The notes under the pieces are model-generated. The model saw nothing but the letters and a program-made list of their open reading frames with translations, made no database searches and had not been told where the DNA came from. The position numbers were made by a program, and so were the translations under genes. Positions 33,033 through 45,056 of a stretch of DNA of 64,000 bases are shown here, one piece after another. Location: NCBI RefSeq assembly GCF_039555335.1, contig NC_092642.1:22611262-22675261 (forward strand), read 5' to 3'. This stretch comes from Amphiura filiformis. Its lineage: Eukaryota > Echinodermata > Ophiuroidea > Amphilepidida > Amphiuridae. The number at the start of each line of letters is the position of its first letter. Within the stretch, counting starts at the first letter, position 1.

Positions 33033-35499
33033 CCATTCAAGGCGAGACCATTCCATTCAAAATCTAATCGGGTACTTATTAAGTAAACGCAGCAGACAAC
33101 AAACATGTAGGTATGCTAGGTGAATTCAAATTTGCCATCAAACTGCATCATTTACATACCAAATTAAAGCCCTTGAGTAAAGAAAGTCAAAACTGAAAAC
33201 ATTTTTGTCATAGCGCTTTCCGTAACAAAGTTACATCTTGTCAAAGATTGACTTTCATCAAAAAGATTCTGCTAACAAAATTCCCTAAAAACGGCATTTA
33301 GGGGTGTTTCTAGATCTTGGTCTCATGGCGATAGCAGCTTTTTTTAATGGAACTGCTATCAAAATCCTCTAAAATTCCATGTGCGACTTGATTATCACCA
33401 TAAAAATCATATATTTGGGTCAAGTGAAGTATAGAAAACATATTTATGTAGGTTTCCTTCACCGACCTATTTTCGAAAAAAATTCAAATTTCTATGTAAA
33501 TGGCCATGCGTTTTGAGTTGGGGGATTTTTGCCGGACATCGCATATTTTTGAGAAATCGCACCATTTTTTGTTTAGAATTAATTATTTCAATACCTGTAC
33601 ATGCTACTATAGGCAAAGTGTATATTCTGAAAGGAAATTGCATGAGGAATCCAAAAATGCAGATATTTATGATGTAGGGGCAGTGCTAAGAAATATATAT
33701 GAAGTTATAAAGGGAATTTTTTTATAAAAATTACCAAAGATCAAGTGGTCCTATTTTAAAAATGCTTTACCCTACATCAAAACAGACTCCATTTTCGCAT
33801 TCCTCACATCAAAAGCTTTCAGAAAATATATAGTTTTACTTTGCTACCTGTTATAGTGCTCAAATTGCGCAAGGGTTAAAACGCGCCATTCAAAAATGGC
33901 GCTGAATTTGATGAAATTAACAAATCATGTTCTGTCTAGAAAAATTAAGTAATTAAAAATACAAGAATGATATGTACATATAAATTGAACATAAATTCAA
34001 CATTACAACAAGTTATTCACAGTATTTTGAAATTTGTTGTCCAAAATATGAAGTTTGTAGTTACATGTAGTAAGTTGCACTTGTATACGATATCAGCAGG
34101 ATTTCAACAGGATTTAAAATTTAAAATTAAGTTTTGCTGATTTGCAGAATTTCAGATCTAGCAAGTCAAAACCAATATGCAAAACAGTTTACTCCTTTTG
34201 GAATGTCTGTCTCCTGGGAAAGTCTTGTACAAAATACTTTATGTTAGAAAGATACAGGTACCGGTACAAAGAACTGCAAAAACTGAGATGAAGACAGTGC
34301 TAATTTAAATACACATGATAAACTGATGTCCACCAGTGACTTGAAGTGACTTTATGTAAATGTAATACATGTAGTCTTTTGAAATTGTGAAGACCAAGGG
34401 GGTTGGGGGGTTGAGCCATCCCCCACCTGAAATGAGCTGGCTAGCTAACTCAACCACCCCCACAAAAGAAAATTTCAAACACCCCAAACTCAACCCCCCC
34501 TAGTGTGAAATTGAAACTCGTAAACACAAATTTTCACCTTAATTTTGGGCTTAAATATAGTGTACAATTGCCATTGTTTTGCACAATAATCACACTGAAA
34601 AATCACAGTAACACAGTGTCCACCAGGAATTTGTTTGTCTTTGCCCCTTCAGAAAACTTACCACGATGCGCCACTGAACATGTAAAATACCTGACCCACC
34701 CCCCAAAAAGGGATTTTACCAAGACAATGTATGCAAATTAAGAAGGTTATGTTTGTAGGTTAAATATTTAAATCTGACAAAGTATATCAAAATCAGAAAT
34801 ACAATCCTGATATGTTTTCACAAACTTCACAGGAAAAGAGCATATCCTGAGCCGGCATTTCCCGAGCAGCCATATCGTTAGCCGACTCCAGCCTGACTAA
34901 TTAATTCAATTAAAACCCTAAAACTTGGGAGGATTACACATTCAGAATACTTAATAGTATTCAGGCTTGTCATATTTAGGCAATTTTACTAAATTTTGGG
35001 CCAAAAAGCAAATCAGAAACAACATGTAAATAAGCTGGAGCAAACATTAACACAAAAGTGCATATCATGGGCCAGCATATCATGGGCCGACTCCACCCTG
35101 ACATGTTTTTCGTTCAGCTGCTATAACTTTTGAAGTATACATGCTATATTAAAAGTTAAGGTACCAATGTGAAGCACTCACTAAGAGCTTTAATTTGGTA
35201 TAAAATTTACCTATGTAGGTATCTACAGTAATTAAACAATTCAACATTTATGCAAAAAATTCTGCGCAAATGTCCAGGCTCCAGCCTATGACACCCCCAA
35301 CTCATAACACACGGCCAAATATGCATTGTGTTTGGGCCCGGTCTCGGCGAATTTCGCTGACTAGCAAATGTGTTAACTAAGGTTTGCCTGGGATACCTAA
35401 AACATGACAAGGCCCCTAGCTCGAGATACTCTAGCTAAAATACAGGTTTACATTTACTATCTTGCTGTATTTCAGCTAGAGCTCCAAACGACAAGCTTC
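33033..35499. repeat. Degraded repeat-rich sequence
   Basis: GAGACCATTCCATTCAAAAT (33041) resembles the interior of the foldback at 62269. A TGTATATTCTGAAAGGAAAT core lies at 33618. Two related 60-bp stretches (CATATCCTGAGCC..CCGACTCCAGCCTGAC and its neighbour) lie at 34842 and 35060. No gene supported. Confidence 0.4.
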
Positions 35500-35916
35500 C
35501 GGGTTTTTTGGAGAACAATACTGTTACGTAAGATGAAGAAGAAACCACCTCGGAGCCCGCCCTACTCATTATTGTATTGTACTTATTGCAATTTACCTCC
35601 ACACATTACGTAATCAACACAAAGCTTTTGTGAGGATTAGTGAGTGGATAAGAAATTGACAGTGGAGGATACGAAGGACACGCCGATTGTTAGTTGTCAA
35701 TCATGAATTGCCGCAACATATTAATATTTTACTGCATGGCATTCCGCAAACACCAAGACAAATTATGCCTTTTTTTTTTCAAAGATCATCTCATATGAAG
35801 TAAGCTGAATGCGATCTGTACTTTTGTAACATTCCGATCGCTTTTGATCACCTATTATCGGCGAATTTGCTTGAAAACACGTGAGTTCATGTTGTGTAAA
35901 CATAATTAGCATAGCC
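35500..35916 (-). repeat. Interspersed repeat, inverted copy of 61639-62241
   Basis: Words such as TACAAAAGTACAGATCGCAT, CATGATTGACAACTAA, TTTCTTATCCACTCACTA and TTACGTAACAGTA recur in the same order, in the opposite orientation, at 61639-62241. This copy lacks the insertion present in the other one. The translated similarity between the copies just reflects the DNA repeat. Confidence 0.85.
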
Positions 35917-37600
35917 ATAGGGTCGTGCGTTTTAAGGTCGCCTCCTTTCGCGTTACATGGTGATTTTTGCTTTCGCGACATGATTTTACCTTTACAAATT
36001 CATATTTGCTGAAGTATACCCCCTATGATAGTAAAAGTATACATTTTCTGAAAGGAAATTGCCCAAGGAATCCAAATATGCACTCAGAATTGACACTAGG
36101 TGTAAGATAAATAGGTAACATTGACTGAAATGTGAATATTTTTATATTTTTAGTCATTCAATAATTTTTACAATTAACATTTTCTGTGGTAACCCTATTG
36201 CAAAAATAATGCTATTTTCTTGCAGAGCACACTTAGGCCCTTACAACAATATAAAATTGCATGGGGTTCATGATTCACCCAAAATAAATATTTCCATCCC
36301 AATTTGGTGCAAAATTATAATCGGAAATTTAATCTTCTCACAGAGTCCATGTATGTAAGTGTCTTAATTGCCCATTATCACCCCAAAAACCTATCTATTT
36401 ATATCAGACTAACTATTACACATTCCAACATGCTTTTGTGGCAGCAAGAATCACTGAAACAAGTCATCATAATTTGCTTAAAAAACATTAACATACCTGA
36501 AACAACTTGCGTTTACCGAGTAATTAAATGTGTCGACGGCAATGCACCTTTTAAAAAGATATACATGAAATTTATCTATATCCCATGAAAACAGGCTGAT
36601 TCTTTCAAACATACATACACAAATATTAGGATTTTAAGAACATAGATTATGTAAAAGCATCTAAAGAGTACATTACATGTACATCCACATAGTCCATGCA
36701 GGTTGTGTCCGATGGCATGTTTTGATGCCAAAATCTGATACACAGTCTTTAGGTTTGATAGCACCAATTGGCTTTAGGATTGGCTTTGTAGTGATGTAGA
36801 TTGCCTGAATGTTGTGCAGATTGTACTTTTTAGTAGTATATCCAGTAATGACCTTAGTTCCTGGAGGATGATCTTGAAGTCCAAATTCATCTTCATTTTC
36901 ATGGATTTACTGATTTATTGGATGCAAAAAGGTCTGACATTAATTGACTTAAAATAAACAAAAAAAAAAGTGCACTCTTAATTACTGGAAAGTATATACA
37001 GGCCCAACAGTTAACATTATTTGGCTTTTTAAAATAAAATAAATCAATGGGCATGAAATATTATTTTGAAAAATAATTTTTCCTACCGATTTGCAAGTTT
37101 ATAATTGTCACAAAATCACTATATTATTATTATTTTCTTTATTATCACCCATACTATACATTCATTTACCTACTTGTCAAAAAATAAACGCATAAAACAA
37201 TAAAGTAGAATGTGTTAGCTTTCTTTTGGTACCAAATTTATAACCATACACAAAGATTTGACAAAAATATCAACGTTTCTACAAAAATAGTACTAAAAAT
37301 GTCAATTTCCCATATAGTTTGTACAGGCGGCGCCACTACCAATGCGCCCGCCGCCGCCTCCACCCCTGTACTTCAAGCTACAAAAAGGTATATCTTCACT
37401 TCTGGATGGACTATGGCAATGCCACTTTGCAGGAATATGACATAATAATACAGCTTTCAAATGAGACCACATGCATTGATCTAGCTTTTGTAATTATGAA
37501 AATATATGAGATTAACTGCAGATTGATACCAAAAAGTGTAACATCTCCACCCTTTTTGGGTGGTGAGTTTAAAACGCGTGACCATAGACACAAATGAAAT
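35917..37600. other. Unassigned sequence
   Basis: Contains a GTATACATTTTCTGAAAGGA core at 36031 and a GC-rich island at 37325-37372 (GGCGGCGCC, CGCCCGCCGCCGCC). No gene supported. Confidence 0.4.
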
Positions 37601-37617
37601 TACGATGCAATACAATT

Positions 37618-37740
37618 TGGATTTATTTGGATTTATAAAGCGCCTTTCTCCAGATCTAAAGGACTCAAAGCGCTGTAATTTTGCTGCAACGGTGAATCAT
37701 CACAATCAGGTCACATCAACAATGCAATTTGAATGCGCAG
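37618..37740. repeat. Dispersed repeat with AGCGCC/AAAGCGCT hairpin
   Basis: GGATTTATAAAGCGCCTTTC, then AGATCTAAAGGACTCAAAGC: a short motif whose AGCGCCTTT and AAAGCGCT parts can pair. I know similar sequence as a widespread dispersed repeat in animal genomes, but cannot assign a family here. Confidence 0.4.
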
Positions 37741-38616
37741 CAGATCTATAGAAATAACGTTGCCCGGTTTAGACCCTGTCTGAAGGCCCCTGGCAAAAAA
37801 GAAAAAGAAAAAGAAAAAGCTTCCGAATTTTGCACGATCACGACTCTACTGACATTACTGCAAATTCGTGAACGTTAACCCAACTTATTAACAACATTCT
37901 CAACACTTAACTGTATAATCCTCTTACCACAATTAAAAATACTGTTACTATAAGCCACAGACTGACATACAATTCATCATGAATAATAGAAATTAACGAA
38001 AATCGGAAGAAACTACTACATACACAAAATCTGTCAGTAATTGTGTCTGGAAAAACAGGAAGTGGTTGATTGAAGCCCGCCCTCTGCTCGCCAGCAAAAA
38101 CAGTGAACAAACAAGAAGAGTCGTTAAAAAGACAAGATTCACGAGAGAAGTACAAAATAGCTCAAAATGTAGGGGCCTATGATCTGTATCAAAATCAACC
38201 GAGTTGTTAACCTGTTGTTCAATATTGGGAGCTATTGGGTGCAAAATAAAAATGTACTAGGCCTATAAAAAATATAAAAGTGGCTATCTGGTATGAGATT
38301 TTGAAAAAAAAGGTGTCATTGAGTAAAAGAATTCAAATCATGGAACAATTTCTTTTTTTTTTTGGTTTAAAAATCGCCAAAATGACAATGGCTCTATATG
38401 ATACAGAGGCTACAGAGCTATAGGCCTACAGTTCTGGAAGAAAGGGGTCAATTGGAAGCCGAACCTCAGTAAAAAATGGGTCATCGTGTTTTATTTGGGG
38501 TCCCGGTTTGGGGTCCTCTCTAGTACAAGGAACTTATACGATGTCCTCATTCACAAACTGATACTATCTGTCCATCGGTCCGAATTTTGAGCCATAAGTT
38601 TACGTGGTGAACTAGT
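37741..38616. other. Unassigned sequence
   Basis: An AAAAAG tandem (37796-37819) and chance open frames only. Confidence 0.4.
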
Positions 38617-38762
38617 CCTCTCGCTATTCCGAAGGTCCGTCATTCCGAAGGTTCGCTATTCCGAAGGTTCGCTTTTCCGAACGTCATTTGACCATTCGCT
38701 ATTCCGAATGTAATTAAAGGTTCGCTACTCCGAGAAAACGGATCTCGGAATAGCGAAGTTCG
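38617..38762. repeat. Short-word array around GGTTCGCTATTCCGAA
   Basis: At least six variants of TTCGCTATTCCGAAGG occur in 145 bp, some inverted (TCGGAATAGCGAAG). Two more variants with CTAGTCCGAA/CTAATTCGAA follow the foldback element at 41995-42055. Confidence 0.75.
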
Positions 38763-38823
38763 CCCGTTTTATGTCCTCATAAAATTGATGATAAAGGGGC
38801 CTATTATCAATTATACCATCCCG

Positions 38824-39440
38824 ATTAATGCAATTTTGCCCGGTTTCGCGTCGTACTGAATCATTAGGCAATGTTTTTTGGAACATTATTTTTTTAAATA
38901 TCTTGCTATCTTCTGAAGACAGCATTTAGGGCCTACGAAGAAAATAATTAATACCTCCAGCGGATCTGTGAAAAACATCTTTTCATATAATTTTTTTTCT
39001 TTATATTTAAAGATTTTTTAATTTTTAATGATTATTATTTTGACTATCTACTGAAGATAGCAATGACGGCGGGTTTATGATTTCTTGCGCACTGAATGAT
39101 TATTATTTTTATTTATTTTTTGTTTTGTTTTATTGCTTTGATTCTTATTTTTTTTTTTTTTTTCCGGATAATCTCTGCTATAATAAGTGCCGTTTTAAAT
39201 TTTGGTCAGCTTCGTCAAATACATTTTTTTTTATATAGCTTTGCATTCGGTCTAATGCCAAGTTTTTTTCTAAGCGCGCAGCTAGCCCCGGTCAATGCAG
39301 TTTTGCCGTTTCACGCCGTACTGAATCATCATCTACAACGCGTGTTAGTCAATATTTTTAGGAACATTCTTTTTTTTTTAATGTTTTTTCCTTGCTGTCT
39401 TCAGAAGACAGCTTTTAGGGCCTACGAAGAAAATAATTAA
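38824..39440. repeat. Pair of diverged direct repeats with TCTTC hairpins
   Basis: A 130-bp stretch (CAATTTTGCCCGGTTTCGCG ... GCATTTAGGGCCTACGAAG, 38824-38955) recurs at 39290-39440, each with GCTATCTTCTGAAGACAGC or GCTGTCTTCAGAAGACAGC. The TATCTACTGAAGATAGCA word between them (39045) links this to the 34-bp array at 2587. Confidence 0.7.
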
Positions 39441-40730
39441 AAAACATAAACAAATCATAGATGTTCCAAAAAAAACACCACCATTTGAGACCAATTTCCG
39501 CTGAAGTCTGTCACTTCATGCACAGGTTTGGGCATATAGTCTGCACAAAACGTAACGCAGCTGTTATTATAAATACGCCTAAAGCTTCAAAACTGATAAA
39601 TATTTTTACAATATTTCAATTATTTACTTGCATTTTGATATCGGAATACAATACCAATCATCTGTTTAACTGGTATTGATCAAAGTATTGTTCTTTTGTA
39701 CTCCATGCATTTGCATGTCTTCTGGAGCATGTTTGGAGGATGATTTGAACTAAGGACCTTCCGTCCAAGCACTCTATAGATGATTAAACTTCACGTATGA
39801 GTGTAACATTATGATTTTTAAAAAAATACAGTATCAAGCATTGTGTTTTTATTCTGACATTTACTAAAAAAATTAAAACTATTACTTTTAATTTAAAATA
39901 AATCATAACGTGAAAAGGCGTAGCTCAAAATTTTGCTAATTTCAACCGAATTCGATCGCTTCCAGTGCCTATAAATTAAATGACTGAGTATGTCTTGTAT
40001 AATAATAGCCAGCAACTGACTAACGTTCTGAGTGTAGGCCTACTGTCCATATAGGTTGATTTAAAAGTATGCTGCATATTGTACGAGCTTTCAATCGATA
40101 ACAAGCAAGCAGGGCTTCTCTACTCAATCAACAAGAATTGGATGGTACTTTTCTTCCTGAGGTTTTGATATAGTCCCTAATACCAGAGAGAAGATGAGAA
40201 TCTTCTCTGCTAAATACTAATAACGATTTTTGTTCAGGGACCATTTATATTTTATAAAGAAATACCCAGCTATAAAAATGTATGGATGTCAAAATATGAC
40301 CCTTTTATTCTACGCACAACGTGATATAATTATAATGATTCTTTTGTTATAGATATCACACTTCTATAAATATAGCCCACTTTGCTCAAATCAATTTCAG
40401 TGACCAAAAGAAATCTTGTAGGGGTGTGTGTGTGAGTAGAATGCGTAAAAAGTCAGGACAAAAGTGTTTATTACCAGATTCGCACCATCCACTTGCATAA
40501 TTTGTCTACATTCAGTTGAATTTAGTGACTGATCTCTAATTGCTGGGGTTAACGATTCCAGGGATTTACATTTCCTGAAAAAAATTACACAGAGTTAAAG
40601 AATCCCTCCATGTAGGTACCGGTCAATATTTACGCATATGAAAAAAATGACGACAAATTTCGTGTCCTCTACCTCGCGTCACTTGTTGGTGTACTCATAC
40701 TGTTCGGGTTCTGATATGAACGTTTACACA
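39441..40730. other. Unassigned sequence
   Basis: AT-rich; no coding or structured repeat recognised. Confidence 0.4.
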
Positions 40731-41113
40731 TTAAAGGCCCATTCAGTGATTTGCTCATACAGACGATTGTAAAAATCATCAAAATTCAGATTTTGGTACC
40801 TTTGTCATTGTCATAGATGCGCTAACATAGCCTGCGAGTGGTTCAGCCGAAAGCCGTGTATTTAAGACAAAATAAGACATTTTACCCCCATTTTACACGA
40901 ATCTGTAATTTAGATACTGACAATATCTAAATTAGCTACGTGTATTTGAATGGGTCTTCAACTTCGTCAGTACTGCTGTTTTCTTCGTTTTTTGCCAAAT
41001 TTGTCATTTAAAAAATACCAGTTAATGACAATTTGACTGACTTATCCTACACTTTTAATCAATTTATAAACATTTTTTTACACTTGCGCTGGGATCACTG
41101 AATGTGTCTTTAA
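40731..41113 (+). mobile_element. TTAA miniature element (intact family copy)
   Basis: TTAAAGGCCCATTCAGTGAT at the left and ATCACTGAATGTGTCTTTAA at the right form 20-bp inverted repeats with two differences, with TTAA at both ends. The interior matches the truncated copy at 12880. 383 bp, non-coding. Confidence 0.85.
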
Positions 41114-41975
41114 TTTTTGTGGGACATGAGCACATCAGACATATCGAATTACATTCTGAATACGAAGAATGTCCTTCTGATATCAAATAATTTGATTTTT
41201 TGAAATTCGCAACATAGTACAAATTTTATGGCAAATTATTCAAAACTGATATTTTTGACATCTAACAGTTCGAAGTAAAATTGATAATGATAATGATACG
41301 TATATATAGGCCTACTTAAAGTGTATAGCTGCGAGGAAAAGCCGACAATCATTTGAAAATTGTGAATTTTCGTATTGAAGATCTAGATTCCTCCTCCCCA
41401 CCCCAAAAAACCTAAAAAAATTGACGGGTGGTGAGCGCCAAGAATTCTCTAAATTCAGTACATTTTCGTTGTCAATCGTATAATTGAATGGGATTATTTT
41501 GTAATTTTAAAACGCTTAAAATATCACAAACAAGTAGGCCTATGTTAATAAATAATATTAATACAAGCTAAAACCGTTGGGGTTCGATAGTGAACCCCAC
41601 AAAACTAAACGAGTGTATGGAAAATGTCATACGGTTGAGAGGTTTTGCCGTCTCTCTCCGCCCATGATCATGCCGCTCGCCGCCTGAAAATTGAGGTCTG
41701 TTGGGAAAAAAATGTGTATCTTCAATACGAAATGTCCAAATTTTCAAATGATCGTCGGTATTTCACCCCAGCTACACATACTTTAAGTACATATCTTTAG
41801 ATTTATAAATTTTACTTCGAGGACTTTTAAATATGAAAAAAAAAATAAAAAATCAATTTTGAATATTTTGCCATAAATTTTGTATTACATTGCCAATTTC
41901 AAAAAATACCATCAGGACATTCCTCGTATATTCAGAATACGACATATCTGATGTGCTCTCATGTCCCACAAAAAA
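41114..41975. mobile_element. Foldback element with about 270-bp terminal inverted repeats
   Basis: TTTTTGTGGGACATGAG at the left continues through ATCATTTGAAAAT near 41360. It is matched on the opposite strand from 41975 back to about 41715, with small gaps. The 330-bp centre contains no gene. It abuts the TTAA element that ends at 41113. Confidence 0.85.
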
Positions 41976-42059
41976 TACAGTGCAAACGCTGTTACGTTGT
42001 TTGCTAGTCCAAAAATAAGGTTCGCTAGTCCGAAAAAAGGTTCGCTAATTCGAATTCAA

Positions 42060-42919
42060 ATATAGAATAGTTTGCATCATCTAGGATGTTTTGTTACCTA
42101 GATAACACAGTAAAATTTCACATCCCATCGACTGTTTTACCTTCTTTTATATTACCTAGTTAAGTTTGATTCTCAGGGGGATATGGGAGTTTGGAGCAGG
42201 CATTTTTTTCTATCGCAGTTTTTTTTTTACAGAGTTGGGCGAGGCATTTTTTTAAAATCTCACTAGTGGGCGATTTTAATTTTCATTTAGTGGGCAAATG
42301 TTGTAAAAAAAAAATCGCAAGCCACACCATGGAAATCTAAATGGTGTGCCCCTATTGCAAACTATTCTTTATTTTTGTACTATTCGTATTATGTTCCGTC
42401 AAAATCGGACCACTTTTACGGGTTTTTTTACCCCTGTGTTGAAACAAACATTTGACCTTTGACCTTTAAGGTAATAATTCCGTCGAGAACTGAACATTGA
42501 AGATAGGTCAAACTATACTGTAGGCCTACATTTTCCGAATCCTGAATTTTTGAACCCTGTGGAACCCAAAAATTTAACATTTAACCCTTTTGCCAGTAAC
42601 TCGAGAACTTACTATATGCTTAAAGTATTTCTCCTTCTACATGAATACTTAACAATGCCTTATTATGACAACTGAGCCAAGTAATACATCGGAGATAGGT
42701 CAAATTATTCTTTTTCGGAATCCTTATGATGCGTACATCGTTATGATTTTTAACCAGATTTAATCAACTTTAAAATTTGACCCCAGATAATCAGCCATTT
42801 TAGTTTTACGCAAATTACTCCCTATTGCAGAAAAATACAGCACTCATTTTTTTGGATTAAAAAAATATTATCAAGTTCTGCCAAAGAAACATAGCTCAAT
42901 CCTAATCATTCATTTAACA
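42060..42919. other. Unassigned sequence
   Basis: No gene supported; contains TTTGACCTTTGACCTTT at 42452, related to the TGACCT repeats elsewhere. Confidence 0.4.
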
Positions 42920-42927
42920 CTAACTGG

Positions 42928-43264
42928 CAGAGCCGGATTTACCTTTTTGGGGCCTGGGCCAGCCCAAAATTTGGAGGCCCCCAAACGCACTGTGAGGAAG
43001 GCATGTAAACTCAAGTGCCCAAGTTTTAGATTTTAATAGGACCGCGACCGTTGATTAGCGCAACAAAATTTAATTTTAACCCAAATTGAAGCTGAATTTT
43101 GCTATAATCAGCCCAGTGTGCGCGAAGAGCGAAATTTGTGTACCCTATTTTGGTCAAAAATATGGTGTTTTCAGCTAAAATGGAAGATGTATACACTGCA
43201 CAGGGCAAATTAGGGGGCCCTGATGGGGCCGGGCCCATCTGGCCCTATGGTATATCCGGCCCTG
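42928..43264. mobile_element. hAT-type miniature element
   Basis: Ends CAGAGCCGGATTTACC and GGTATATCCGGCCCTG are inverted repeats with two differences. CTAACTGG stands immediately outside both ends (42920-42927 and 43265-43272), an 8-bp target duplication. 337 bp; the short open frames inside are not genes. Confidence 0.92.
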
Positions 43265-43463
43265 CTAACTGGAGATAAAACAAAAAGTTTACTATTTTAC
43301 CAATTTCTTGAAAAAAGAGCCAAAACATGCATTTTTGGCATGTTTTCTGACAATCAAGTTACGACAGTTGTATATGAAATCAAACCATTTGCCCGAGATT
43401 TATCTCAGCAATAACAGGTTTACATGTGCAATTTACCGTGACCTCTGATTTGATGTTAGACTA

Positions 43464-43798
43464 TAGATGAGGTGACCTATGATGTCACATGTTTACATTC
43501 AGACCGCCCTCTGTTGTTTCAAAGCAGGCAAAATAACACAGAAGTGTCTATGACAGACCACATAAATCTCTTTAAAACTCAATTTTAAAAACCTTTGAAG
43601 TTTTGTGTGATATTATGTATATAGCTTGATGCATTTATAAACAAGATTGATGCCATTTTTTGTATTATTTGCTTTGAAACCAAAGTTAATGAATAAAAAT
43701 CAACTTCTTCCATGTAAACTATAGTGTTTTTTGCCTGACAATTTTGATCACAGACCAACAGAGGGCGTATCAAATGTAAACACATGTCACCTCATCTA
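43464..43798. mobile_element. TA-flanked miniature inverted-repeat element
   Basis: TAGATGAGGTGAC at the left and GTCACCTCATCTA at the right extend, with a gap, through ACATGTTTACATT and CGCCCTCTGTTG on both arms. TA flanks each end, as for Tc1/mariner-type insertions. Non-coding. Confidence 0.8.
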
Positions 43799-44039
43799 TA
43801 CTCTGCATACGTTTTGACAGTAAAATAAATCTTATCGATACACACTATAGGCCCAACAATAATAGAATTCTCACCCGCGACAGACTACTCTGTCTGAAAT
43901 TATGAGATATTATTCACTGATATGACTTACATTGCAAAGAGGTCCGGCGAACCCATATGGTAATGCAAATAGACTGCAGAACGAACTCGGTACTCAATAA
44001 TTAGACAGCCATGTTTATCTGTGGCCATACGACTTTTTC

Positions 44040-44660
44040 AATTCAATTCAATTCAATTTTATTAAAAAATAACCTCGTGGCCCTAAGGCCAAATTGCGTA
44101 TTTTTTTACATGGTATAAAAGGTACAAAATCAATACATGCTTTTTAAAATCAAAATACATCAGGAATAGAAAAAACATTTAATAACAAAATAAATAAATT
44201 TTAAAAAAAATTATTGCACAAGAATCAAGCACTGATATTGCCACAACGCACCAAACTTATTTAAAATTATTCCTGCCGCAAAAAACCCAAATTAGAAATC
44301 CACACTCACTCATTTATATAACTCAAGCACTTACTACTTACAGGCAACGAGCAACATACAAAATTACTCTCACAATCATTGAAGCAACAATACATGGACA
44401 CTCCTAAAATACACACATCCAAACATACTCACATGCACAGAAACATTACACTCACTTCCCATCAGCCTCTCTGGAACATGAATATATAATGCACTTTAAA
44501 AACTGCTAAACACTTAGAAATACACATTAAATACAAGGAAAAAAATATATATCCGGAAAACAAACTTAAAAGGAAATTTTTTAAATAAAACCAAAATTAT
44601 TACTCACAAGCCAAGGAAACAGGAGCAATATAAGTGAAAGCGGCCAGAAAAAAGCACCTT
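44040..44660 (-). other. LINE 3' untranslated region
   Basis: AT-rich, no open frame; ends at an AATTG tandem, the usual end mark of this LINE group. Confidence 0.7.
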
Positions 44661-45056
44661 TTAGTTAGCATTCAAAAGATTCACAAAATAAGGCACAGGG
44701 CTTTGCTGAAAACGGTTTGTTTTTGAAGCCAATTGAGAAATATTTTTGCTATTTCTCAAGTTTCTACCATGGATGGCAAATCTGGTGGGCGGCAATAAAT
44801 GATTTGTTCTTTCATTGTCACCAAGGCTTTTGGCAAATTTAAGGCAGCGATCCTCCCTTCTTTCTTGCAAAGAATTAAGCCCACATGTATTTAATGCATC
44901 ACAATATGATTTGTAATTATTGAAGCCCACTATGGTCTTACAAGCTCTCTTTTGTATTCTTTCCAGCTCATTTGTTTCCTTTATAGATAAACCAGAATGC
45001 CACACTGCATCCCCATATTCAACAACTGGTCTAACATAACTTTTGAAGACTGTCAA
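44661..45056 (-). pseudogene. LINE ORF2 C-terminus after a one-base frame break
   Basis: Begins LLTVFKSYVRPVVEYGDAVW and continues through HSGLSIKETNELERIQKRAC to VPYFVNLLNAN, the C-terminal part of CR1/L2-like proteins. It follows directly from the upstream frame when one A is restored in the A run at 45082-45086. Confidence 0.9.

Noticed and set aside
35763..35981. 72-codon - strand frame similar to a + strand frame at 61659-61859
   Set aside because: Similarity comes from the interspersed DNA repeat, which continues equally well outside the frames and contains stops and gaps.
42928..43414. Open frames 43026-43238 (-) and 43223-43414 (+)
   Set aside because: The first lies inside the hAT miniature element and the second runs across its right end; no domain in either.
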